Shown piece by piece: positions 43,606 to 54,670 of a DNA stretch of 64,000 nt. Position numbers and translations under genes: made by a program. Position 1 is the stretch's first letter, and each line of letters begins with the position of its first letter. The notes under the pieces were generated by a model, which was given only the letters and a program-made list of their open reading frames with translations, ran no database searches and was not told the origin of the DNA. Source of the DNA: Amblyornis subalaris (lineage: Eukaryota > Chordata > Aves > Passeriformes > Ptilonorhynchidae); assembly GCA_018881555.1 (NCBI GenBank), contig JACAXG010000528.1:1-64000 (forward strand). Reading direction: 5' to 3'.

Positions 43606-46600
43606 GCAAAAGAAAAGTCATTCTGGTGCCAGAGCCCGAAGGCAAAATGCGGATTGCCTTTACAAAACCTAGAGACATGATTGAATTTTTGCTGTACAAA
43701 AGCTGCACATACAGACAGCACCGGCTGCACGTGACCTCCCCATGGCTTTCTTTCATGTGCTCCTGAGACACTGGGGCGAGCTGTGAGCCTTGGGAATTTT
43801 TTTTGGAGAACGCAGAGTGAGACAGGCTCAGGAACTGGCAGGAGAAAAGTCTTCTTGAATTGCAGGTGGGGGATGGGCATGCAATGGAATAAAAGGCCAC
43901 GGAAGCCTAGAAGGGCAAGACAGGGAATTGCTCGCAGACATTCAAGGCATATTAAAGGATGGCTGAGAGGCAAAAGTGGCCAGGACAGACTGGTCTATCT
44001 GACCTTGTTCTTGCATTGGCCATCTGTAACAGGCAAGTAAAATCCTGGGGCTCCGTGCTTTCCTTCCTGTGCAAAAGAACTGTCATTCTGGTGCCAGAGC
44101 CCAAGGGCAAAATGTGGATTGCCTGTCCAAAACTTCAGAAATGCCCAAAACATCAGCCATACAAAAGCTGCCCATACAGACATGTCTGGCTGCAGGTAAC
44201 CTCCCCATGGCTGCCTTTCATGTGCTCGTGAGACAGTGGGGCTAGCTGTGAGCCTTGGGTGTCTTTGTCGGAGCAAGGAGGCCAAGACAAGGCTGAGATG
44301 TGGCAGGAGAAAAGCATTCTTGAAATGCAGGTGGGGGAAAGAGTGAGCAAGGGAATGCCAGGCAAAGGAGGGTTTGAAAGGCAAGGAGAGGCCGGCGGTG
44401 GCTTTGCAAGGCAAAGCAAAAAAGTGGTCGAAAAGACAACGAGAGTCATCGAAGGAGAAGGAAAGGAAAGGAAAGGCAAGGCTGGGCTGGGCTGGAAAAA
44501 ATGGGTAGGGAAGTGGAGGTGGGAGATGGACAAACAAGTCAAAGCAAGGGCACCACATGATAGGAATGGCAAGGAAGTACACGGGTGAGGGAGGAAGGCA
44601 AAGGAAGGGGTAATGAAGAATGGCTAAGAAATGCAGGGGAGGTGCAGGGCAGGCCAGGCCCTACAGGAAAGCAGTAGGCAGGTCAAGGGTGCGGGCTGGG
44701 CATGCCAGGCAATGCCACGCAAGAGAGGCCTAGCAAGGCAAGACAAGGAATTGCTCGCAGACATTCACGGTATATTCAAGGATTGCTCGCAGACAAAAGC
44801 AGAGATGATAGACTGCTCTGTGTGGCCTTGTTCTTGCATGGTCCNTTTGTAACAGGCAAGTAAAACACTCGGGCTCTGTGCTCTACCTCCTGTGCAAAAG
44901 AACTGTCATTCGGGTGCCAGAGACCAAGGGCAAAATGTGGATTGCCTTTCCAAAACTTAGAGACATGCTAGGATTTGTGCCATACAATCGGTGCTCATAC
45001 AGATGGGTGTGGCTGCACGTGACCTCCCCATGGCTTTCTTTCATGTGCTCCTGAGACACTGGGGCTAGCTGTGAGCCTTGGCAGTCTTTGTCAAAATAGG
45101 CAGAGCAAGAGACTGCACGGAACTAGAAGAAGAAAAGGGGTCTTGAATTGCAGGTGGGGGATGGGCATGCAAGGGAACGCCAGGCAAGGGAGGACTAGCA
45201 GGGGAAGACAAGGTATTGCTCACAGACGTTCAAGGTATATTCAAAGATTGCTTGCAGACAAAAGTGGCCAGGACAGAGTGGTCTGTCCAACCTTCTTCTT
45301 GAATGGGCCATCTCTAACAGGCAAGTAAAACACTGTGGCTCTGTGCTTTCCTTCCTGTGCAAAAGAACTATCGTTCTTGTGCCAGAACCCAAGGGGAAAA
45401 GGCGGTTTGCCTTTACAAAAACCTAAAGACATGATTGAATTTGTGCCATCCAAAAGCTGCAAAAAAACGGCTCTGGCTACATGCGACCTCTCTGGGCTGC
45501 CTTTTATGTGCTCCTGAGGCACTGGAGCCTAGCTGTGAGCCNTGGGAGTCTTTGTAGGAGAACGCAGAGAGAGACAAGTTCAGGAACTGGCAGGAGAAAA
45601 GCCTTCTTGAATTGCAGGTGGAGGATGGGCATGCAAGGGAATATAAGGCCATGGAAGCCGAGAAGGGCAAGTCAGGGAAATGCTTGCAGACATTCAAGGA
45701 ATTTTCAGGGATGGCTGGGAGACAAAACTGGCCCGGACAGATTGATCTATCTGACCTTGTTCTTGCATGGGCCATCTGTAACAGGCAAACAAAACCCTGG
45801 GGCTCTGTGCTTTCCTTCCTATGCAAAAGAACTGTCATTCTGGTGCCAGAGCCCAAGGGCAAAATGTGGATTGCCTGTCCAAAACCTAGAGACATGCCAG
45901 GATTTGTGCCATACAAAAAGTGCCCGGAGAGACGGGTGTGGCTGCATGTGACCTCCCCATGGCTGCCTTTCATGTGCTCCTGAGACACTGGGGGTACCTG
46001 TGAGCCTTGGGAGTCTTCGTCTGTGCAGGCACAGCAAGACAAGTCCTTGAACTAGGAGGAGAAAATTGGTTTTGAATTGAAGGTGGGGGATGGGCATGCA
46101 AGAGAATAAAAGGCAAGGGAAGCCAAGAAGGGCAAAACAAGGAGTTGCTCGCAGACATTCAAGGCGTATTCAAGGATGGCTGGGAGACAAAAGTGGCCAG
46201 GAAAGACTGGTGTATGTGACCGTGTTCTTGCGTGGGCCATCTGTAACAAGCAAGTAAAACCCTGGGGCGCTGTGCTTTCCTTCCTGTGCAAAAGAACTGT
46301 CCTTCTGGTGCCAGAGCCCAAGGGCAAAATGTGGATTGCCTGTCCAAAACATCGGATATGGTAGGATTAGTGCCATACAAAAGCTGCCCATACAGACATG
46401 TCTGGCTGNANGTAACCTCCCCATGGCTGCCTTTCGTGCACCTGAGACACCGGGGCTGGCTGTGACCTTCGGGAGTCTTTATCGGAGCACACAGAGCAAG
46501 ACATGGCCAGGAAACTGCAGGAGAAAAAGGGGTGTTCAATTGCAGGTGGGGGATGGGCATGCAAGGGAATATAAGGCCATGGAAGCCTAGCAGGGCAAGA

Positions 46601-48313
46601 CAAGGAGTTGCTCGCAGACATTCAATGTATATTCACGGATGGCTGGGAGGCAAAAGCGGCCAGGACAGACTGGTCTGTCTGACCTTGATCTCGCATGGGC
46701 TGTCTGTAACAGGCAAGTAAAACCCTGGGGCTCCGTGATTTACCTCCTAGGCAAAAGAAACGTCATTCTAGTTCCAGAGCCCAAGGGCAAAATGTGGATT
46801 GCCTGTCCAAAACCTAAGACATGCTAGGTTTTGTGCCATCCAAAAGCTGCCTGGACAGACAAATCTACCTGCACATGACCTCCCCATGACTGCCTTTCAT
46901 GTGCTCCTGAGACACCAGGGCTAGCTGTTAGTTTNGGGAGACTTTGTTGGAGCAGGCAGAGCATGACAAGGCATGGAACTAGCAGGAGAAAAGCGTTCTT
47001 GCATTGCAGTTTGGGGATAAGCACGCAAGGGAATGCCAGGCAAGGGAAGCCTAAAACGGAAGTGAAGCAATTGATCGCAGACATTCAAGGTATATTCAAG
47101 GATGGCTGGGAGAGAAAAGCGGCCAGGACAGACTGGTTTGTCTGATCTTCTTCCGTGGGCTGTCTATAACAGGCAAGTAAAACACTAGGGCTCATTGCTT
47201 TCCTTCGTATGCAGAAGAACTGTCATTCTGGTGCCACAACCCAAGGGCAAAATGTGGATTGCCTGTCCAAAACCTAAGACATGATTGAATATGTGCCATG
47301 CAAAAGCTGTCCATACAGACGGCTCTGGCTGAACGTGACCTCCCTTGTTCTGCCTTTCATGTGCTCCTGAGACACTGGGGCTATGTGTGAGCCTCGGGAG
47401 TCTTTGCCATAGCATGCAGAGCAAGACAAAGCCAGGAACTGGCAGGCGAAAAGGAGTCTTGAATTGCAGGTGGGGGATGGGCATGCAAGGGAATACAAGG
47501 CCTCGGAAGCCTAGAAGGCAAGGGAAGGAATTGCTTGCAGACATTCAAGGTATATCGAAGGAATTCTCGCAGACAGAAGCAGCCACGACAGACTGGTCTC
47601 TCAGCCCTTCTTATTGCATGTGCTGTCTGTAAGAGGCAAGTAAAACCCTGGGGCCCCATGCTTTCCTTCTTATGCAGAAGAACTGTCTTTTTGGTGCCAG
47701 GGCCCAAGGGCAAAATACGGATTGCCTGTCCAAAACCTAGAGACATGCCAGGATTTTTGCCATACAATAAGTGCCCATACAGATGGGTGTGGTGCACGTG
47801 ACCTCCCCATGGCTGCCTTTCATGTGCTCCTGAGACACTGGGGCTAGCTGTGAGCCTTGGAAGTCTTTGTCAAAATAGGCAGAGCAAGAGAATGCATGGA
47901 ACTAGAAGGAGAAAAGGAGTCTGGAATTGCAGGTGGGGGATGGGCATGCAAGGGAATGCNGAGCAAGGGAGGCCTAGCAGGGCAAGACAAGGTATTGCTC
48001 ACAGACATTCAAGGTATATTCAAATATTTGTCGATGTCATTCAGAGTATATTCAAGGATTGCTCGCAGACAAAAGCGGTCAGGACACAGTGGTCTGTCTT
48101 GCCTTGACCTTTCCTGCGTCTGTAAGAGATAAGTAGAACCTGGGGCTCCGTACTTTTCCTCTTATGCAAAAGAACTATCATTCTTGTGCCAGAGCCAAGG
48201 GCAAAATGTGGATTTCCTGTCCAAAACCTAGAGACATGCTAGGATTTGTACCATACAAAACCTGCCCATATAGACAGGTTTGGCTGAACGTGACCTCCCC
48301 TGGGCTGCCTTTC
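43606..48313 (+). repeat. 463-bp satellite, forward array
   Basis: The landmark GAGACACTGGGGCTAGC recurs at about 43769, 44231, 45052, 45515, 45981, 46445, 46909, 47370 and 47833. Spacing is 461-466 bp except one 821-bp interval. Units contain a GGTGGGGGATGGGCATGCAAGGGAAT block, a GCTCGCAGACA block and a GTGCTTTCCTTCC block. Recurrent ~85-codon frames (for example 45071-45328 and 47850-48107) are by-products. Confidence 0.92.
44260..44720 (+). repeat. Expanded unit with GGCAA/GGAAA-rich insert
   Basis: The 821-bp interval holds about 358 extra bases rich in AAGGAAAGGAAAGGCAAGG and GGGCTGGGCTGG. A reverse-orientation relative lies at about 48430-48780. Confidence 0.7.
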
Positions 48314-48324
48314 GCATGAATATC
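48314..48324. other. Head-on junction between opposed satellite arrays
   Basis: Forward units stop in GGGCTGCCTTTC. About 11 bases (GCATGAATAT region) intervene, and reverse units start with CACAGACTGCCCATGG. Confidence 0.75.
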
Positions 48325-51300
48325 ACAGACTGCCCATGGAAGATCAAGGCTAGAAAACCAGTCTTTCCTGGCCTCTTTAGTCTGCGAGCAATCCTTTAAT
48401 GTATCTTGTATGTCTGTGAGGAAATCCTTGCCTTGCCCTGCAAAGCCTCCCTTGCCTTGCATTCCCTTGCATATCCATCCCCCACACTTGACCTTCCTAC
48501 TGCTTTCCTCCAGGGCTTAGCCTGGCCTGGCCTGCACCTCCTTTGCATTTTTTAGCCTTTCTTTACCATCCCTTCTTTGCCTCCCTCACTCACCCATGTT
48601 CTTCCTGTCCATTGATACCATGCCTTTTTCCTAGCATTGACTTTCTCACTCATCCCTTAACTTGACTAACCTACCCATTTCTCCCGGTCAAGCCATGCAT
48701 TTCTGTCTTCTATGACTCTGACTGCCTTGCTTCCTGGCCTTGTCTTTCTCTGCGTGATCCGACAAAGACTCCCGAGGATCACAGGCAGCCCCAGTATCTC
48801 AGGAGCACATGAAAGGAACCCATGGGACTGTCAGGTGAAACCACACACATCTTTCCATGCAGCATTTGTATGGCACAAATCCTAGCACGCCATAGGTTTT
48901 GGACAGGATATCCACATTTTGCCCTTGGGCTCTGGCATCAGAAAGACAGTTCATTTGCATAACAAGGAAATCACGGAGCCACAGGGTTTTACTTGCCTGT
49001 TACAGAGAGCCCATGCAAGAAGAAGATCAGACAGACCAGTCTGTCCTGGCCACTTTTGTCTGCGAGCAATCCTTGAATATACATTGAATGTCTGTGAGCA
49101 ACTCCTTGTCTTGCCCTGCTAGGACTCCCTTGTCTGGCATTCCCTTGCATGCCCATCCCCCACCTGCAATTCAGGAACGCTTTTCTCCTGTCAATTCCTG
49201 GCCTTGTCTTACTCCGCCTGCTCTTACAAAGACTCCCAAGGCTCACAGCTAGCCCCAGTGTCTCGGGAGCACTTCAAATAAAGCCTAGGGGAGGTCACAT
49301 ACACCTAAATTTGTCTGTCCACGCAGCTTTTGTATGGCACAAATCCTAGAATGTCTAGACTTTGGACAGGCAGTGCGCATTTTGCCCTTGGGCTCTGGAT
49401 CCAGAATGACAGTTCTTATGCATAGGAAGGAAAGCATGGAGCCCCAGGGTTTTGCTTGCCTGTTATAGACAGCCCATGCAGGAAGAAGGTCACACAGACC
49501 AGTCTGTCCTGGCCTCTTTTGTCTGACAGAAAACCTTGAATATGCCTTGAATGTCTGTGAGCAATTCCTTCACTTGGCTTGCAAGGCTTCTGTGCACTTT
49601 TATTCCCTTGCATGCCCATCCATCACCTGCACTTCAAGACCCCTTTTCTCTTGCTAGTTCCACGCCTTGTCTTGCTCTGCCTGCTGCGACAAAGGCTCCC
49701 AAATGTCACAGCTAGCCCCAGTGTCTCAGGTGCACATGAAAGGCAGCCATGGGGAGGTTATGTGCAGCCAGACATCTGTATGGGCAGCTTTTGAATGGCA
49801 CTAGTCCTACCGTATCTGAAGTTTTGGACAGGCAATCCACATTTTGCCCTTGGGCTCTGGCACCAGAATGACAGTTCTTTTGCATAGGAAGGAAAGTACG
49901 GAGCCCCTGGGTTTTACTTGCCTGTTAAAGATGGCCCATGCAAGAACGAGGTCAGATAGACCAGACTTTTGTCTCCCAACCATCCTTGAATATACCTTGA
50001 ATATCTGCAAGCATTTCCCTGTCTTGCCCTACTAGGCTTCCGTAGCCTTATATTCCCTTGCATGCCCATCCCCCACCTGCAATTCAAGAAGGCTTTTCTC
50101 CTGCCAGTTCCTGAACCTCTCTTGCTCTGTGTACTCCAACAAAGATTCCTATGGCTCACAGCTCGCCCCAGTGTCTCAGCAGCACGTGAAAGGCAGCCCA
50201 GGGGAGCTCACATGCAACCAGAGCCATCTGTATGTGCAGCTTTTGGATGGCACAAATTCAATCATGTCTTTAGGTTTTGTAAAGGCAATCCGCATTTTAT
50301 CCTTGGGCTCTGGATCCAGAATGACAGCTCTTTTGCATAGGAAGGAAAGTATGGGGCCGCAGGATTTTACTTGCCTGTTACAGGCAGCCTATGCAACAAG
50401 AAAGACAGACCACTCTGTCCTGGCCACTTTTGTCTGCGAGCGATCCTTGAATATACCTTGAATATCTGCTACCAACTCCTTGTCTTGCCCTGCTAGGCTT
50501 CCGTGGCATTTTATTCCCTTGCATGCCCATCCCACACCTGCAATGCAAGACCCCTTTTCTCCTTCTAGTTCCATGCATTCTCTTGCTCTGCCTATTTTGA
50601 CAAAGACTCCCAAGGCTCACAGCTAGCCCCAGTTTCTCAGGAGCACATGAAAGCAAGCCATGGGGAGGTCACGTGCAGTCACAATCATCTGTATGGGCAC
50701 CTATTGTATGGCACAAATCCTAGCATGTCTCTAGGTTTTGGACAGGNAATCCACATTTTGCCCTTGGTCTCTGGCACCAGAATGACAGTTCTTTTGCATA
50801 GGAAGGAAAGTACGGAGCTCCAGGGTTTTACTTGCCTCTTACTGACAGCCCATGTAAGATGAAGGTCCGACAGACCAATCTGTCCAGGCCACTTTTGTCT
50901 GCGAGGAATCCTTGAATACACCTTTAATGTCTGTGATCAATTCCTTGTCTTGCCCTACTAGGCTTCCCTTGCCTGGCATTCCCTTGCATGCCCATCCCCC
51001 ACCTGCAATGCAAGACCACTTTTCGCCCACCAATTCCATGCCTTGTCATGCTCTGCTTGCTCTGATAAAATCTCTCAAGGCTCACAGCTAGCCCAAGTGT
51101 CTCAGGAGTGCATGAAAGGCAGTATTGAGCAGGTCACATGCAGCTTGATTTGTCTGTCCAGGCAGCATTTGGTGAGCAGAAATCCTAGGATGTCTTAGGT
51201 TTTGGACAGGAAATCCACATTTTGCCCTTGGTCTCTGGCACCAGAATGACAAGTCTTTTGCATACAAAGGAAAGCATGGAGCCCCAGGGTTTTACTTGTT

Positions 51301-51347
51301 TGTTACAGACAGCCCACGAAAGAANAAGGTCAGATACACCAGTCTGT
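48325..51347 (-). repeat. 463-bp satellite, reverse array, part 1
   Basis: The landmark AGCCCCAGTGTCTCAGG recurs near 48792, 49254, 49717, 50166, 50627 and 51091, spacing 449-464 bp. It is broken at 51347 by the serine-primed provirus. Confidence 0.92.
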
Positions 51348-52030
51348 TGTACGAGACAGTCCAAAAATCCCTCATCTTCCTCACCATCATCGACATGGAC
51401 AGAGGCTTAAAAGCCTAAAAAGGAGGGGAGGACCCGGCCTGGCCAAGGTGGGATGTTTGCCAAGTGTTGCCTGTGGGTGCGCCCACTGAGGACTGGTCCC
51501 CCCCTTTCCCCTTGTGGGTGCAGCCACTGAGGACTGGTATGCATTCCTGAGGAAACTAGTACAGATCGTGATAACCTGTCCTGTACACCCACTATGGATT
51601 TCCTCACCTCCTGGCCATTTGCCTCCTTTCCCCTGCGGGTGCACCCGCTGAGGGCATTCCTGAGGATTTCCTCACCTCCTGGCCAGCTGACCCCCTATTC
51701 CCTCCGTTTTTGAAAAAGACTATAAAGGGACTCTCTGAATTTACCATTATGAGATCTCGCCACAGACGCCAGCGAATCTATTGGCAGGACCAGGAGGACT
51801 TCGGCTCATCCGTTGGTAGCTATTCCCCCCCCTCTTTCTCTCTCTCTTTTTCTCTCGATACTTTGTTTCTTTATATCTCTTTCTCTCTCTCCTCTATCGC
51901 ATAATCGTGTTGTTGGCACTCAATAAAAGTGCACTGTTGATTAAAATTGAAATCCCCGTTGTGTCTTCTATATTCTGAGATGGGTTAATCGAACCATCAC
52001 GACCTCCGCTCGTATTAGCGGATCGTGACA
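51348..52030 (+). repeat. 5' LTR of the serine-primed provirus
   Basis: TGTACGAGAC...CGTGACA, 683 bp. TATAAA is at 51721-51726 and AATAAA at 51922-51927. Three GGGTGCxxCCxCTGAGG repeats (about 51475, 51515, 51640) and two GATTTCCTCACCTCCTGGCC repeats form a repeated U3, as enhancers often do. Confidence 0.9.
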
Positions 52031-52036
52031 TTTAAA

Positions 52037-52054
52037 TGGCGTAGTCGGCAGGAT
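52037..52054 (+). promoter_or_regulatory. Primer binding site, tRNA-Ser(AGA)-like
   Basis: TGGCGTAGTCGGCAGGAT complements the 3' end of vertebrate tRNA-Ser with CCA over 18 bases. It starts six bases after the LTR. Confidence 0.85.
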
Positions 52055-52475
52055 CTGATAGACTGAAGGGGCTGCAATGTTGTGTGTAGTCTGTAATAGG
52101 GGAAGGACGTTTCGCTCCAGCTGCACCTAGCCCGACACCCCGAAAGGGTGAGCGCTGTCTAGAAAGCAAGGGGGGCGACTCGAATTTCTTGCAAACTGCA
52201 CATACCTAAGTGAAAAGCACCCCTCTGTCTTCAGATTTTCACAAAAGGATCTCAGTGCAAAAGGGGGAACTGCTGGTTTTGGTGTTTGTGTGTGTGCATT
52301 TGGTCTGCTTGGTGTAGCGAAGAGACAACCATAANTAACTTAAGGAGTACCTCCCAGGCAGATTTTGGGCTCTTCACCCACTCAGGGAAGCAAAGGGAGA
52401 CACAGCCAAGTTCTGTGTGTGTTGCAGTGTGTGATTAAGTTTACCTCCCTGTAGTAGTTTTTGTCCCTTCATAAA

Positions 52476-53891
52476 ATGACTGAAAACCCCAGTGCAAAAG
52501 ATAAAATTGCGTTTTATGCTATGCTAGCAAAACACAATGCCAGACCCTCTCCAGGAGGGGAAGAGTGGGCACAAAATAACTGGTTTAATTGGGAGAGTGT
52601 AACTGATAGAGTATGTTCTTTACAACATGAGACAAAATTCAAACTTGGCTGAAATAAATCTATAATCTGCTCTGTCTTAGGAGCATGCCTTACAGCAGCT
52701 ATAGATAACCGCTTCAAGCAGTGTAATGAAGAGAAAGCAATAATAGATTCCCTTCAAAATCTAGTGAAGATTTTGCAGAAACAATTAGATGAGGAAAGGA
52801 ATGAGAATCATTTGTTGCGGTCTGCCTTGAGAGAGGAACATCTTGAAAATTCAAAGAATTCTGACCCACCAAAAGAGACAGAGGAAAAAGAAACCCCTCA
52901 CATTAACCAAATATACCCCCAGAAAGAACTAGTGTTAGTGAAAAATTGTGGGGACAAGTGTTGCCCTCGCATGAGACCCCTGATTAAAACAGAATATAAT
53001 TACCTCGATGAAGATTTTGACCCGCATATCACCACTAAACAAATACCATACACTGCTACTGAATTGGTTAAGTTAAAAAAGGAGTATGGATGCCTCCCCC
53101 ACGAATCCGAGACCGAATATGTTTTCCAAGTGTCTCTCACTGGAGGAGACCAAATTAAATTAACTGAACAGGAGGCCACTGGATATTGGGGACATGGAGT
53201 TTTCTTAACAACAGGAGACAAACGTGACACATGGTTCCTGACTCAGTGCGCAGCTTTCTGGGCTGGGGTACTCAATCCTCTAGAAAGGGGAGACCCTTTA
53301 GCTATAGTTGGGACCCCTGACCAACTTCTGGAAAGTGTTCACAAAGCCGCTTGCCTACAAATGATACATGAAAGGAAATTAATTACTGGATGCGAATCCC
53401 CGATGCAATCACCTGTGATGCCTGAACTTATGACCCCTTTAATTCGAGGCCTTCCTGAATCACTTAAACCTACAGCAATTCTCCTTCAAAAAACCATAGC
53501 AGCTGTAGGTCCTGTACACAGGCTGGATAGATTGCTTGGACACCCAAGCGACTAAACTGGATCTACTGATCCCGGATTTACTCCATATTCAACTCCCTCT
53601 CAGCCACCAGATTCACAACAGAGTTCACCTGCTGATAATTGCAAAGTTTGGACATGGGGTGAGGTTGCAGAGGATCTGATTAATTATAGTAGGAAATATG
53701 GACCTGTAAAAACTCTAGAGGAAAAATCAGAGAAAACAAAAGGTGTCAGGTACATTGGGACTCCTCATAGCATAAAACCAGAGAAGGGGAAGCAGACCTA
53801 TAACCGTCAGTACTGGTGGTTATTAGGTATCAGGAAGGGGGTCCCCAGAGACGTGATGGATGGCTTGCCGTTTGATAAGTTGAGTAAGTAG
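52476..53891 (+). pseudogene. gag: gag of the serine-primed provirus
   Basis: One frame of 472 codons from ATG 52476 to TAG 53889-53891, broken by TGA 52650-52652 and TAA at 53553-53555. A coiled-coil-like Leu/Glu/Lys segment lies at about codons 85-125, then a C-C-CC cluster (CGDKCC). No canonical CCHC knuckle is seen. Identification rests mainly on position between primer site and protease, together with size and the coiled coil. Confidence 0.7.
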
Positions 53892-53939
53892 TTTCTAACT
53901 GGAATTGCCCAAAACCCCCTCTACCAAATTCCCTCATCC

Positions 53940-54092
53940 AAGCTAGTGCACCCCCCCTTCCTCAGAACCTGGGCAGTGAGCCCAACTAACCTCTCCCTCA
54001 GAATTCAGGCAATGAACCAAAATGATTTCTTCCCCAGAATCTGGGCAGGGAGCCAAACCAACCTCTCCCTCAGAATTCGGGCAAGAATCAGT
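53940..54092 (+). repeat. ~36-bp tandem repeat between gag and protease
   Basis: Four imperfect units of the CTCCCTCAGAATTCxGGCAA type. The last units are in the protease frame and code for a Ser/Pro/Gly-rich linker. Confidence 0.75.
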
Positions 54093-54670
54093 TAAACTAG
54101 AAACTCCNTTTCTCAATAGTGAGCGGAGAGATGGAGCATGGATATATTTGAGAATGCTCACTAAAAATAATAAAACAGGAGATTTAATGATTACAGCCAT
54201 AACAGGTCCTAAACNAGCACCTGTAACTTTCCTGATTGACACTGGAGCACAAATTTCTGCATTAACAAAGAAAGATGCCCAGAGGGCGGGTATTGTTCCA
54301 ACAAAAAACCGATATTGTGTTTTAAATGCCNTGGGAACAACAGAAGCTATGAAGGTGGCCTTAGTTAAGCTCACTTTGCCTGGAGAGGAAAACCAACTCT
54401 CTATTAATAACCAACTCTCAATTAATATGGTGATTGGAGATATCCCAACCAATTTATTAGGGATGAATGCCCTTGCTGGGAGGCAGTGGGAGGACTCAGA
54501 GGGTCTTCTTTGGTCTTTTGGCATGCCACGTTTTAACATCAGACTGCTTCAAACCGCACCCTCCCTACCATTCAGCAAAGTAACTACTGTAAAACAATAC
54601 CCTCTCCCCTTGGCTGCCAAAGAGGGTATCAAACCAGTGATACAGGAACTGCGAGAACTCCCCTTTCAAT
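54022..54670 (+). pseudogene. pro: Aspartic protease and start of RT
   Basis: The active site DTGAQ starts at 54238. A GDIPTNLLGMN segment follows, then the RT fingers begin (KQYPLPLAAKEGI). A frameshift between about 54600 and 54670 moves RT into the next frame. Two codons contain n. Confidence 0.82.

Noticed and set aside
43606..48313. CRISPR-like regular spacing
   Set aside because: A 463-bp tandem period with whole-unit similarity in vertebrate-type DNA is satellite, not short repeats with unique spacers.
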